Source: Pseudomonas sp. GR 6-02
GTDB taxonomy: Bacteria > Pseudomonadota > Gammaproteobacteria > Pseudomonadales > Pseudomonadaceae
Direction of reading: 5' to 3'
DNA length: 64,000 nucleotides
Assembly: GCF_001655615.1 (NCBI RefSeq)
Contig: NZ_CP011567.1
Location: 6,436,346-6,500,345 of the forward strand
The notes under the pieces were generated by a model that saw only the letters and a program-made list of their open reading frames with translations, was not told where the DNA came from and did no database searches. The translations under genes and the position numbers were made by a program. This document shows, piece after piece, positions 26,425 to 35,311 of this stretch. Each line of letters starts with the position of its first letter. Position 1 is the first letter of the stretch.

Positions 26425-28335
26425 TCAAACCTCATCTTTGAGCTTGAGCAAAGGCTCCTGAAAACGCAGCAAACGCCCAGCATTACCGAGCACCAATAAC
26501 GTACTCAAGTTGTGCAACAGCGCGGCAATCATCGCCCCGGCCGCGCCCAGCCAGCCGAATGCGGCAAAGGCGACAATCGCCAGGGTCCAGCCCAGACCGA
26601 TGATTACGTTCACCTGTAAAGTCTGCCGGCATTGGCGACTCAGGCGCACACAGGTTCCGAGCCGGCGCAGGTCGCTGCCGATCAGTACGATATCGGCCGA
26701 GGCCAGCGCGATGTCCGCGCCGCCCGCGCCCATGGCCACGCCGACCACACCGGCCTTCAGCGCCAGGGAATCGTTGATGCCGTCTCCCACCACCATCGGC
26801 CGGAAACCGCTGTCGATTTCTTTCAACACGCGATTGAGTTTGTCCTCGGGCAAGGCCTGGGCTTCGACATCGCTGATGCCCACATCCCGGGCCAGCGTAT
26901 GAGCCACGCTTTGTCGATCCCCGGTCAACAACAACTGACGACCCAGGCCCAGTTCACGCAACTCGCTCAGGGCAAACCGCGCCTCGGGTTTGACGCTGTC
27001 GGCGAGCAACAGCCAAGCGAGAAATTCACCGTTGAGTGCCAGCCCCGCAATCGGGCCATCGTGGCCGGGAACAGCTGAGGTGACGATGCCCAATTGCGCG
27101 AACAGCTCCGGACGACCGAGGGCCGCTTCGCCCTGCTCCGTCATCGCCACGACACCCAGCCCCTGACGCTCGCGGATGTCGGAGAGCAGCAGAAAATGTT
27201 CCTGAGTGACCAACCCGGCCAACGCGCGGCTGACTGGGTGGCTGCTGGCAGAGCCAAGGCTGGCGGCGAGTTTCAGTACGTGACTGCGATCTTTCAGCGG
27301 ACTGTCGATCGATTGCAGGCGCAAGGTGCCGAACGTCAGGGTTCCGGTCTTGTCGACCACCAACGACGTCAGGTCAGCCAACTCTTCGAGGAACGCCGAG
27401 CTGCGAATCAGAATCCCGTGCCGAGCTGCGACCGCCACCCCGGCAATCGCCGTGGCCGGTGCCGACAACACCAGTGCGCAAGGACAGGCCGCCACCAACA
27501 CCGCAAGCATCGCCTGGGCATCGTTGGTGACGAACCAGGTTACGGCAGCCAGCAGCAACACCAGCACCATATAACTGCCGGCGTAGCGTTCGAGCAAACG
27601 GGTGATCGGCGGCTTGGAGCGTTCGGCGTTTTGCATCAACGCGATGACTTTACCCAGTGTCGACTCGTGACCGGTGCGGGTCACTTCAATGCGCAACAAG
27701 CCATCAAGGTTGATCGCTCCGCCGAACACCGGCATGCCCACAACGGCCTCTATGGGCACCGACTCACCGGTGATCGATGCAGTGTCGAGGCTCGCCTGAC
27801 CGGACAACACCCGACCATCGGCCGGCACGCGATCACCCGCACGCACCTCCACCAGGTCGCCGGCCTTGAGTGTGCCGTTATCGACTTCAACGATAGCGCC
27901 GTCAGCCTGAATCTTGCGCGCATGGCTGCGGGTCAGTTTGCCGAGAGCATGAATCGCTTCCTGTGAGCCGATCACGCTGCGCTCTTCCAGCACATGGCCG
28001 AAGATCATGATGATCGGCAGCAGTGCCGCAGTCAGCAGATCGCCAGTGGCCCAAGCGCCGAGCATGGCGAGGGCAATCAACTGATCGGTGATCCCGTGCA
28101 GGCTCGGATAACGCAGGCTGTACCACGCCGAACGCATGACCGGCACGGCCACCAGCAACGAAGCAAAACCCAACAGCAATTGGCTGACCCCGGTCTGCTC
28201 CGGCAACAACCAGCGCCAGATCAGGCCGAGCGCAAGCAAGCCCAGTGCAAGCATGGCCAGGGTCAACTGGCGCGCGGCGCTACGTTGTTCAGCCGAGGAC
28301 AACATGCTCGGCGCGGCGGCGGTTTGGGCAGTCAT
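26425..28335 (-). CDS. hmtA: P1B-type ATPase of the HmtA (zinc/copper uptake) type
   Basis: 636 residues without an N-terminal heavy-metal-binding domain, the size and shape of P. aeruginosa HmtA, a Cu/Zn importer. Visible: membrane helices from residue 25, actuator TGES (189-192), CPC metal-binding helix (284-286, ACPCALVLSAP), phosphorylation site DKTGTLTFG (from 328), the HP dipeptide in SHPVSRAL and hinge GDGIND. Start overlaps the stop of the SPFH gene by four bases, so it is the last gene of a four-gene operon. Import rather than export is inferred from the match to HmtA and the Zur-like site at 32434. Confidence 0.82.
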   Translation of the reverse strand: MTAQTAAAPSMLSSAEQRSAARQLTLAMLALGLLALGLIWRWLLPEQTGVSQLLLGFASLLVAVPVMRSAWYSLRYPSLHGITDQLIALAMLGAWATGDLLTAALLPIIMIFGHVLEERSVIGSQEAIHALGKLTRSHARKIQADGAIVEVDNGTLKAGDLVEVRAGDRVPADGRVLSGQASLDTASITGESVPIEAVVGMPVFGGAINLDGLLRIEVTRTGHESTLGKVIALMQNAERSKPPITRLLERYAGSYMVLVLLLAAVTWFVTNDAQAMLAVLVAACPCALVLSAPATAIAGVAVAARHGILIRSSAFLEELADLTSLVVDKTGTLTFGTLRLQSIDSPLKDRSHVLKLAASLGSASSHPVSRALAGLVTQEHFLLLSDIRERQGLGVVAMTEQGEAALGRPELFAQLGIVTSAVPGHDGPIAGLALNGEFLAWLLLADSVKPEARFALSELRELGLGRQLLLTGDRQSVAHTLARDVGISDVEAQALPEDKLNRVLKEIDSGFRPMVVGDGINDSLALKAGVVGVAMGAGGADIALASADIVLIGSDLRRLGTCVRLSRQCRQTLQVNVIIGLGWTLAIVAFAAFGWLGAAGAMIAALLHNLSTLLVLGNAGRLLRFQEPLLKLKDEV

Positions 28336-29390
28336 TGCGCAGCTCCCTGAATGATCAGGCGGGAATCGTCTTTCGGATCGACCGTCGTCACCGAACCGGC
28401 CTGCCCGAGAATCTTCGGCATCCGCTCACGGTAAATACGCAGCAGCATTTGCGGATCGGTGCCCTGCTGTTGCGCCTTGGCCAGGCTTAATACTGTGGCG
28501 GTGTCGGTGGAGGCTTTGGCCAAGCGTTCGCTGGCCTGAGCGTGAGCCACTTGCAGCGTGCGGTCGGCTTGTTCATTGGCGGACTGAGTCAGCTTCTCGG
28601 CTTCCGTGCGCGCATTGGCCACGGCCTTGTCAGCTTGCTGGCTGGCAGTTAACACGGCGTTGAACGCGCTCACTGCCGGGCCGGGCAGACTCGATTGCAC
28701 ATCGACCCGCGCCACTTCGATACCCAAGCCCTGCCCGGTCGCCGTCAGTTCGGCCAAGCGTTGATTGATGCCTCGCACCAGATCGCCGCGCAGACGTTCG
28801 CGACGTTCGGCAGCCTGATTGTCGGCACCGATCAGTTCCGGTCGAGCCACCAGAATGGTGTCCAGGTCTCGCGCCGCGGTGAGTGCCACGGCACTGCGCG
28901 TCACCAGTCGATCCAGAGCCGGCAACACATGCTCACCCTGAAGAACGAAGGCATAGGGCTCAGTGACTTTGTAGAACACCCGCACATCCAGCTGCACCAC
29001 GCCCGCGTCACCGGTCAGCAGATAACCGGAGCCGGCGAGCGCATCGCTGAGGGGTGTGGCGAAGCTCGCCACCCGGTCGGCCTGCAACGCGGCATCGGTG
29101 CGCAGCAGATTTTCCACCCGACGCTCGATCACCCGGTCCGCTGCCGGCAACAAGATCACCTGCTCAAACGGTCGCGGCCACGCCAACAGCAAACCGGAAT
29201 TTTGAATGCGATCCAGCGCGCCGAAGTGCAGCACCACGGCGCGATTCTGCGGGTCGATCTGCCGCACATTGGAAAATGCCCACGCCAAAGCAGCCAGCAC
29301 GGTCACGGCGTAAAGCGCGAGAAAAGCCAAGCGCCCGGCCTGAATCCAGGGGCTGCTCAATTCATTTGTTCCACGTGGAACCAAACTCAT
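28332..29390 (-). CDS. SPFH/band 7 membrane protein, HflC-like
   Basis: 352 residues. One N-terminal membrane helix (LAFLALYAVTVLAALAWAF), then a band 7 domain (QIDPQNRAVVLHFGALDRIQNSGLLLAWPRPFE) and a long Ala/Glu/Gln-rich coiled coil (ASQQADKAVANARTEAEKLT). HflC-type proteins form large rings around membrane proteins and modulate FtsH. This paralogue belongs to the HmtA operon. The first codons carry an exact parS site (29368-29381). Overlaps both neighbours by four bases. Confidence 0.85.
   Translation of the reverse strand: MSLVPRGTNELSSPWIQAGRLAFLALYAVTVLAALAWAFSNVRQIDPQNRAVVLHFGALDRIQNSGLLLAWPRPFEQVILLPAADRVIERRVENLLRTDAALQADRVASFATPLSDALAGSGYLLTGDAGVVQLDVRVFYKVTEPYAFVLQGEHVLPALDRLVTRSAVALTAARDLDTILVARPELIGADNQAAERRERLRGDLVRGINQRLAELTATGQGLGIEVARVDVQSSLPGPAVSAFNAVLTASQQADKAVANARTEAEKLTQSANEQADRTLQVAHAQASERLAKASTDTATVLSLAKAQQQGTDPQMLLRIYRERMPKILGQAGSVTTVDPKDDSRLIIQGAAQ
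29367..29382. other. parS centromere site at the start of an SPFH gene
   Basis: TGTTCCACGTGGAACC, containing the exact GTTCCACGTGGAAC ParB-binding palindrome, lies inside the HflC-like gene (codons 4-8, PRGTN on the minus strand). Second of two exact parS copies in the window. Confidence 0.88.
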
Positions 29391-30442
29391 GGCTGCGACC
29401 CGGACTTGTTATCGAGCGTCGGTGGGCCATCAACCAACACCCGGAACGGCGCCGCATCGGTGCGCAAAATCAGTTTGGTGCCCGGAGCGACGATGGTGCC
29501 CAAGGTGTCGAGCGAACGCAGCAAATTGTAGAGCTGCGGTGAGCCTGCGTAGGCGCGGCCGTAAATCTGCGCGGCTTCGACGCGGGATTGGGCTTCGATG
29601 TCTGCGGCTTTCACAGTGGCATCAGCTTGTACGATTCGCGCATCACGCTCGGCCGCAGAACGGATTTGTGCCGCTTCACGTTTGCCGATAGCCGTGCGTT
29701 CAGTGGCGATTGTTTCACGCTCGGCGCGCATACGATCGACCGTCGCGGTGAGCGTCACCGACGGCAGGGTCAAACGCTCGATACCGACTTGCAGCACTCG
29801 CACGCCATAGGTGGTGAGCAACTGCTGATCGATCTGCTGGCGCAGCTGCGCTTCGAAATCGGCGATGTGCACCTGGTTGGCGTCGGTGTTCACCAGGTTG
29901 GCCAGGTCGAAACTGCTGGCAGTGGTTTCCAGCGCCGAGCCGACAAAGGTACGAATCTGCCGCGCGGCTTCATCGGGTTGATTCTGCACAGCGCGCATAA
30001 AACGTTGCACGTTGTCCGGATCGCCCTGTACCTGCCAGGCCACGTAGGCTTGCACGATGATGCGCAGACCGTCGCGCGTGCCCACATCCTGCAAACCGCT
30101 GGAGGTGGTGCGCAGCCGCAGATCAACCGGAATCGCCGCCTCGAACGGCGCCGGCCAACGCCAGCCAAGACCCGGCTCCAGCAACACCCGCGATGGATTG
30201 CCAAAGCGCGTAATCACCGTGGCCTCCCCCGAGCGCACTTGCACAAGGCTTGCCGCCGCAACGGCAAAGGCCACCAGCAGCGCCGCCCAGCCCATTCGCC
30301 GCCACGGAAAAGGGCCAGCTTCGTGCGGATCACCATGGTGGTGATGGTGATGATGACCGTGGTGATGCCCGCCATGGCCGTGATCGTGGCCGGCGTGGTC
30401 ATCGTGGTCGTGATGATCGTGAGTAGGCGTCGACTGGCTCAA
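29387..30442 (-). CDS. SPFH/band 7 membrane protein with a histidine-rich N-terminus, HflK-like
   Basis: 351 residues. Residues 8-40 contain 19 histidines with Asp and Gly (THDHHDHDDH, HHHGHHHHHHHGD), a likely zinc- or copper-binding tail. A membrane helix follows (WAALLVAFAVAAASLVQV), then a band 7 domain (GEATVITRFGNPSRVLLEPGLGWRWPAPFEAAI) and a coiled coil. The His tail is expected on the cytoplasmic side if topology follows HflK. Four-base overlaps with both neighbours show one operon with the metal ATPase. Probable partner of the other two SPFH proteins. Confidence 0.86.
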   Translation of the reverse strand: MSQSTPTHDHHDHDDHAGHDHGHGGHHHGHHHHHHHGDPHEAGPFPWRRMGWAALLVAFAVAAASLVQVRSGEATVITRFGNPSRVLLEPGLGWRWPAPFEAAIPVDLRLRTTSSGLQDVGTRDGLRIIVQAYVAWQVQGDPDNVQRFMRAVQNQPDEAARQIRTFVGSALETTASSFDLANLVNTDANQVHIADFEAQLRQQIDQQLLTTYGVRVLQVGIERLTLPSVTLTATVDRMRAERETIATERTAIGKREAAQIRSAAERDARIVQADATVKAADIEAQSRVEAAQIYGRAYAGSPQLYNLLRSLDTLGTIVAPGTKLILRTDAAPFRVLVDGPPTLDNKSGSQP

Positions 30443-32424
30443 TGGGCGGCTCCTGGCTGAGCGGTATTACGCGACGGCGCAGGGTCAGCCGGCAGCGTGA
30501 ATGTACGTAGGTCGATGGTCGGCGCATTGCTGCTGCCACCCAGACGGTGATCGAGAACCAGCAGCTTGGCGTTAGCCAGACCCTGGGTCAGTTGGCTGAG
30601 GTATTGCTCCAGTACAAAAGCCTGGCCGGCGCTGGAGTACGCCTTTCGCTCGGCGGCAAATTTCAGGTCGGCGGCCCGAGCGCTCGAGTTGATCTCATGC
30701 GCACTGGCCGTGGCTTGATCGCGAGCGATGCTGGCCTGCAATTGCGCCTGGTTGGTCGCCTCCGCTGCGGCACCGCGCTCGCGGGAGATCAATGCCTGGG
30801 CGCCAATCTGCGCTGCTTGAACGCCGTGATAAGCATTGGCAGCCCCCGCTGGCGGATGAATGGCCTCGACCACCGTGGCGAGAATTTCCACGCCGCTGTC
30901 GAGTTTTTGCAGATCCGCTTGCACGGCGCGGCCGATTTCTTCAGAGAGCCCTACCCTGTCTTCGCCGAGCAAACCGTCGAGGGTTCTTGAGGCGAAGTCA
31001 TGAACCAGAATCCGGCTGGCGGTGCTGCGAATCAGCGTCGGCACGTCGGCGCTGTTGTACGTCGCGGCCAGAGCCGCCTGATCGCTCAGGCCGATGCGAT
31101 AGACGAAGCGCACGTCCATGTTGACGATCTGAAAGCTCTGCTTGTCGGCACGGCTGCTGGCGATGACCTGGGATTTGTCATTCACATGGCTGGCGTCCCA
31201 CAAGCGATTGGCAATGGCCGGTGCCGGGCCTTCGGCAGGTTCGGCCGCGACCGGGGCCGATGCTTCGCCCACGCTGGTGGCCAACTCATGGACTACGCCG
31301 TTCTCGACGCTCAGCACGCGACCCAGCGGCCACGGCAAACCGGCGTGCAAACCGGGCCCAAACACTTCCACCGGTTTGCCGAAACGTTCGTAGATGCCCC
31401 GCCCCTGTAGCGGTATTTCATGAATGCCGGTGAGCGACCAACCGACGATTGCCACCACCGCCAGCACCGGCAAAAACGCCCGACGCATGTAGGTGAAAGC
31501 CCAGATTTGTCGCAGGTCGATACCGAAGCGGTTGTGCAACTCGTGCTGCAATGCGAGCAGGGGCTGTGGCGGCCAGCGCAACATATCGGCGACGAAGCTT
31601 CGCGCCAGCAAGGTCGGTTCAAGCTGTTCACGACGGGGGCTGAACAGTGACAACACGGCGCGCAGCAACAACTCGATGGCGACCAGCCCCGGCAACAAGC
31701 CGATCAGCACCGCCAGACGCACCGGCCAGACGGCTGTTTCGCTACCGAACAACAGACACAAGGCGCTGAGCACCAGGCCAATAATCGCGACCCGCGTCAG
31801 CTGCGCCAACGACCCGGCTTCAGGCCATTGGGCGACATTTTCCTGCGCCAGTTGCCGCTCCAGCACCAGCAAACCGAACGCCAGCAGCAACGACAACGCC
31901 GCGCCGACACTGGCCGATAATCCCAACGCAGCGGGTGGCAAAGCGAGGTTCCAGACCTGCTCGATGCTGTACAAACTCAACAACGCCCAGCCGCCAAGCC
32001 AGAGCGTCGGTGCACCGATCTGCCCAAGCAACCGCAGCCAACGCTGACTGATGCCGTCCAGCAACCGCTCGTACCAACCTTCGGCGACAACGACTTCTTC
32101 GGTGATAGCCACCGGCACCAACACTGATGGATTCATCGCTCGTGCGCGCCACTGCGTTATCCACCAGGCCGACTGCAGGCCGGCGACCAGCACCAGCAAA
32201 CCGGCGCCCTGATTGACCAGCAACGCGGGCCAGAGCGACTGCGGTGCAAACAGCCCGACAAAAAACGCCAGCACCAGCCCTGCGGCCGACAAGGCCCCCA
32301 AACCGATTGCCCATTGGCGTAATCGACGTCCTTGAACGACCGCCTGCTGAAAGCGCGGCAGCCCTGCTATCTGTGCCCCATCGCCATCGAGATCGACTTG
32401 CATACCACCCCAGCCATTACTCAC
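30439..32424 (-). CDS. Large polytopic SPFH/HflK-like membrane protein
   Basis: 661 residues. The first 330 carry about six membrane helices (IGLGALSAAGLVLAFFVGLF and later LAVLIGLLPGLVAIELLLRAVL). An SPFH domain follows (IPLQGRGIYERFGKPVEVFGPGLHAGLPWPLGRVLSVENG) and then an Ala-rich coiled coil with a C-terminal tail. I keep GTG 32424 as start; an internal ATG at 32403 (MQVDLDGDG) is an alternative. A Zur-like palindrome is 10 bases upstream of 32424. First gene of the operon with two more SPFH genes and the HmtA-type ATPase. Resembles the PA2439-type gene beside hmtA in P. aeruginosa. Confidence 0.8.
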   Translation of the reverse strand: MSNGWGGMQVDLDGDGAQIAGLPRFQQAVVQGRRLRQWAIGLGALSAAGLVLAFFVGLFAPQSLWPALLVNQGAGLLVLVAGLQSAWWITQWRARAMNPSVLVPVAITEEVVVAEGWYERLLDGISQRWLRLLGQIGAPTLWLGGWALLSLYSIEQVWNLALPPAALGLSASVGAALSLLLAFGLLVLERQLAQENVAQWPEAGSLAQLTRVAIIGLVLSALCLLFGSETAVWPVRLAVLIGLLPGLVAIELLLRAVLSLFSPRREQLEPTLLARSFVADMLRWPPQPLLALQHELHNRFGIDLRQIWAFTYMRRAFLPVLAVVAIVGWSLTGIHEIPLQGRGIYERFGKPVEVFGPGLHAGLPWPLGRVLSVENGVVHELATSVGEASAPVAAEPAEGPAPAIANRLWDASHVNDKSQVIASSRADKQSFQIVNMDVRFVYRIGLSDQAALAATYNSADVPTLIRSTASRILVHDFASRTLDGLLGEDRVGLSEEIGRAVQADLQKLDSGVEILATVVEAIHPPAGAANAYHGVQAAQIGAQALISRERGAAAEATNQAQLQASIARDQATASAHEINSSARAADLKFAAERKAYSSAGQAFVLEQYLSQLTQGLANAKLLVLDHRLGGSSNAPTIDLRTFTLPADPAPSRNTAQPGAAH

Positions 32425-32433
32425 ATCACAATT

Positions 32434-32448
32434 CGTTACGATATAACG
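32434..32448. promoter_or_regulatory. Candidate Zur box upstream of the SPFH-HmtA operon
   Basis: CGTTACGATATAACG matches 10 of the 12 core positions GTTATA/TATAAC of the Zur consensus seen at 13024 and 14742, inside a wider palindrome TTCGTTA...TAACGAA (32432-32450). It lies 10 bases before the operon start. Confidence 0.7.
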
Positions 32449-32543
32449 AAAATGGTGAAATTTTCGTCCTGAATCGTTCTATCTAAAAACGCTGAACCTG
32501 TCGCCAAGCTGAAGCCTTGACCGAAATGGTGAGAAACGCACAT

Positions 32544-32557
32544 ATTACGTTCGTAAT
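32544..32557. promoter_or_regulatory. Unassigned palindrome upstream of lpd
   Basis: ATTACGTTCGTAAT has perfect 6-bp arms around TT. It lies 56 bases upstream of the lpd start in AT-rich DNA and may bind a regulator; none can be named. Confidence 0.4.
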
Positions 32558-32613
32558 TTTTATTGAAGACTACTTTTTATCGATCCCGCCCCTCTCAATC
32601 CAGGAGTTGCACC

Positions 32614-34014
32614 ATGAGCACCTATGACGTCGTGATTCTGGGCGCCGGCCCCGGCGGTTACAACGCAGCGATCCGCGCCGGGCAGTTGGGCTTGAAAGCG
32701 GCATGCGTGGAAGGTCGCGCCACCCTCGGCGGGACCTGCCTGAACGTCGGTTGCATGCCGTCCAAGGCATTGCTGCATGCCTCCGAGCTCTACGACGCGG
32801 CCATGGGGGCGGAATTCGCCAACCTCGGGATCGAGGTCAAACCTGTGCTCAACCTGGCTCAAATGATGAAACAGAAGGATGAAAGCGTCACAGGGTTGAC
32901 CAAGGGCATCGAGTTTCTGTTTCGCAAAAACAAGGTCGACTGGATCAAGGGGTGGGGCCACATCGACGGGCCGGGCAGCGTCACAGTGACCGACAATCAG
33001 GGTGGCAAGACCCGGCTGAGCGCCAAAGACATCATCATCGCCACCGGTTCCGAACCCACTCCCCTGCCAGGCGTGGACATCGACAACCAACGCATCCTCG
33101 ACTCCACGGGCGCGCTGTCGCTGGCTGAAGTACCGAAGCACCTGGTGGTGATCGGCGCTGGAGTGATCGGCCTGGAACTGGGTTCGGTATGGCGGCGCCT
33201 GGGTGCTCAGGTGACGGTCGTCGAATTTCTCGACCGGATCTGCCCGGGAGTGGATGCTGAAGCCGGTAAAACCCTTCAGCGCTCATTGAGCAAGCAAGGC
33301 ATCCGCTTCAAGTTGAGCTCGAAAGTCACCAGCGCCACCTCCTCGGCGAGCGGTGTTCAACTCAGTGTCGAACCGGCCGCAGGTGGCACCGCCGAACTGC
33401 TGGAAGCCGACTACGTGCTGGTGGCTATCGGTCGTCGTCCTTACACCCAGGGCCTGGGGCTGGAGAACGTCGGCCTCGCCACCGACAAACGCGGCATGCT
33501 CGCCAACAAGGGCCACCGCACTGAAGCCGCGGGGGTCTGGGTAATCGGTGACGTCACCTCAGGGCCGATGCTCGCCCACAAGGCCGAAGACGAAGCCATG
33601 GCCTGCATCGAGCAGATCGTCGGCAAGGCTGGCGAGGTCAATTACGACCTGATCCCCAGCGTGATCTACACCAAACCGGAGCTGGCCAGCGTCGGCAAGA
33701 CCGAAGAACAGTTGAAGGCCGAAGGTCGCGCCTACAAGGTCGGCAAATTCCCCTTCACCGCCAACAGCCGGGCGAAGATCAACCACGAAACCGAAGGCTT
33801 CGCCAAGGTACTGGCCGATGAGCGCACCGACGAAGTTCTCGGTGTGCACCTTGTGGGCCCGAGCGTCAGCGAAATGATTGGCGAATATTGCGTGGCCATG
33901 GAGTTCAGCGCCTCGGCCGAAGACATCGCCCTGACCTGCCATCCACACCCGACCCGCTCCGAGGCCTTGCGCCAGGCGGCGATGAATGTGGAAGGGATGG
34001 CGACGCAGATTTAG
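32614..34014 (+). CDS. lpd: Dihydrolipoyl dehydrogenase (Lpd3 type)
   Basis: 466 residues from ATG 32614, behind CAGGAG (32601-32606); upstream in-frame codons lack support. FAD-dependent E3 enzyme that reoxidises dihydrolipoyl groups with NAD+. FAD motif LGAGPGGYNAAIRAGQLG, redox disulphide GGTCLNVGCMPSK, NAD motif VIGAGVIGLELGSVW, FAD-binding WVIGDVTSGPML, and the C-terminal His-Glu pair HPHPTRSE. It is not beside E1 or E2 genes, as for the orphan third Lpd of pseudomonads. A terminator hairpin follows. Confidence 0.94.
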   Translation: MSTYDVVILGAGPGGYNAAIRAGQLGLKAACVEGRATLGGTCLNVGCMPSKALLHASELYDAAMGAEFANLGIEVKPVLNLAQMMKQKDESVTGLTKGIEFLFRKNKVDWIKGWGHIDGPGSVTVTDNQGGKTRLSAKDIIIATGSEPTPLPGVDIDNQRILDSTGALSLAEVPKHLVVIGAGVIGLELGSVWRRLGAQVTVVEFLDRICPGVDAEAGKTLQRSLSKQGIRFKLSSKVTSATSSASGVQLSVEPAAGGTAELLEADYVLVAIGRRPYTQGLGLENVGLATDKRGMLANKGHRTEAAGVWVIGDVTSGPMLAHKAEDEAMACIEQIVGKAGEVNYDLIPSVIYTKPELASVGKTEEQLKAEGRAYKVGKFPFTANSRAKINHETEGFAKVLADERTDEVLGVHLVGPSVSEMIGEYCVAMEFSASAEDIALTCHPHPTRSEALRQAAMNVEGMATQI

Positions 34015-34021
34015 AACGATC

Positions 34022-34052
34022 AAAAGATCGCGGCCAAAGACTGCGATCTTTT
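34022..34052. terminator. Terminator between lpd and the Lrp-type gene
   Basis: AAAAGATCGC (34022-34031) pairs with GCGATCTTTT (34043-34052), followed by CGCTTTTT. Member of the window's AAAGATCGC repeat family; serves two convergent genes. Confidence 0.8.
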
Positions 34053-34059
34053 CGCTTTT

Positions 34060-34533
34060 TCAGTCAGGCAGATGCCCCAACGGCAACGCTCCCGGCGTCT
34101 TCACCGTGTGAATTGCAAAATTGCTGCGGATATCGCTCACGCCCGGCAATTTCAGCAATCGCCCGGTGAGGAAACGGTCATAGGCGCGCAAGTCCGGTAC
34201 CACCACTTGCAGCAGAAAATCCGATTCCCCGGACACCAGAAACGCCGAAATCACCTCAGGCAATGCCGTCACGGCCAGGCGAAACGCTTCGGCTTGTTCA
34301 TCGTTATGCCGTTCGACCTTGACCCCGACAAACACCGTCAGCCCAAGGCCCACTTCATCTCGATCGAGGTTGGCCTGATAGCCGCGAATCACACCGGCCT
34401 CTTCCAGCATCCGGACCCGACGCAAACAGGGCGAGGCCGACAAGCCGATCTCATCGGCCAGTTGTACGTTGCTCAGGCGTCCGTCCCGTTGCAGCGCCGT
34501 GAGGATTTTGCGGTCGTAGGCGTCCAGTTTCAT
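34060..34533 (-). CDS. Lrp/AsnC family transcriptional regulator
   Basis: 157 residues. N-terminal helix-turn-helix (DRKILTALQRDGRLSNVQLADEIGLSASPCLRRVRMLEEAG) and a C-terminal RAM ligand-binding domain (SGESDFLLQVVVPDLRAYDRFL). Divergent from a LysE-family exporter with a 145-bp gap, the usual arrangement where the regulator controls the exporter in response to an amino acid. The effector is unknown. Confidence 0.92.
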   Translation of the reverse strand: MKLDAYDRKILTALQRDGRLSNVQLADEIGLSASPCLRRVRMLEEAGVIRGYQANLDRDEVGLGLTVFVGVKVERHNDEQAEAFRLAVTALPEVISAFLVSGESDFLLQVVVPDLRAYDRFLTGRLLKLPGVSDIRSNFAIHTVKTPGALPLGHLPD

Positions 34534-34678
34534 GCTTTGGCAGATCCTGATGGTTCGATCATCATAAACTGGCAGGTTATGCCAAATATCGAAGCTTTAG
34601 AAGCTGACTACGCAACCACCTGCCCTGCCCCTCGGCCGTAGACTGACCCCACCAAATCGACAACGAATGGGGGGCAAC

Positions 34679-35308
34679 ATGACAGAACTCTGGCTGTTTT
34701 TCATGGCATTGACAGTGGTGTACCTGTTGCCGGGCCCGGACATGATTCTGCTGTTGCAGACCGGCGCTCGTCAGGGCAAAGGCGCGGCGCTGGCCACGGC
34801 ATTGGGGTTGGGCGTGGCGCGCGGTTGTCATGTGGCATTGGCGGCATTGGGTTTGGCGACGCTGTTCAGGACTGCGCCCTGGACCTTCGACGTGGTGCGC
34901 CTGGCCGGCGCTGCGTACCTGCTCTGGATCGGCATTCAGTGCCTGCGCACCACGATGCTGCCGAGCTTGAACGGTGCAGACGCAAGGACTGCTAAACCAC
35001 GGTGGCCGGAGGCGATCCAGCGCGGTTTGCTGACTAACCTGCTCAACCCCAAGGCGCTGCTGTTTTGCTCAGTGCTGCTGCCGCAGTTCATCAACCCTCA
35101 AGCCGGACCGGTGCTCGCGCAATTTGCGACCCTGGGCATGATGCTGGTCGGCGTCGGCTTGCTGTTCGACAGCGCCTACGCGCTGGTCGGCGCTGCGTTG
35201 GGCCGTTGGCTGCAACGCAGTCCATCGGCCCAGCGGGTACAGCAGTGGTTGTTTGGCAGCCTGTTGATTGGTTTTGCTGTGCGGCTGACCTTTGTTCAAC
35301 AAGCTTGA
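34679..35308 (+). CDS. LysE/RhtB family amino-acid exporter
   Basis: 209 residues from ATG 34679 (MTELWLFFMALTVVYLLPGPDM), behind a G-rich stretch; an ATG at 34667 is in frame. About six helices. The family signature LLPGPDMILLLQTGARQGKGAALATALGLG is at the N-terminus, and NLLNPKALLFCSVLLPQFI is the central motif. Exports an amino acid or related compound across the inner membrane, probably under control of the divergent Lrp-type gene. Confidence 0.92.
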   Translation: MTELWLFFMALTVVYLLPGPDMILLLQTGARQGKGAALATALGLGVARGCHVALAALGLATLFRTAPWTFDVVRLAGAAYLLWIGIQCLRTTMLPSLNGADARTAKPRWPEAIQRGLLTNLLNPKALLFCSVLLPQFINPQAGPVLAQFATLGMMLVGVGLLFDSAYALVGAALGRWLQRSPSAQRVQQWLFGSLLIGFAVRLTFVQQA

Positions 35309-35311
35309 TGA

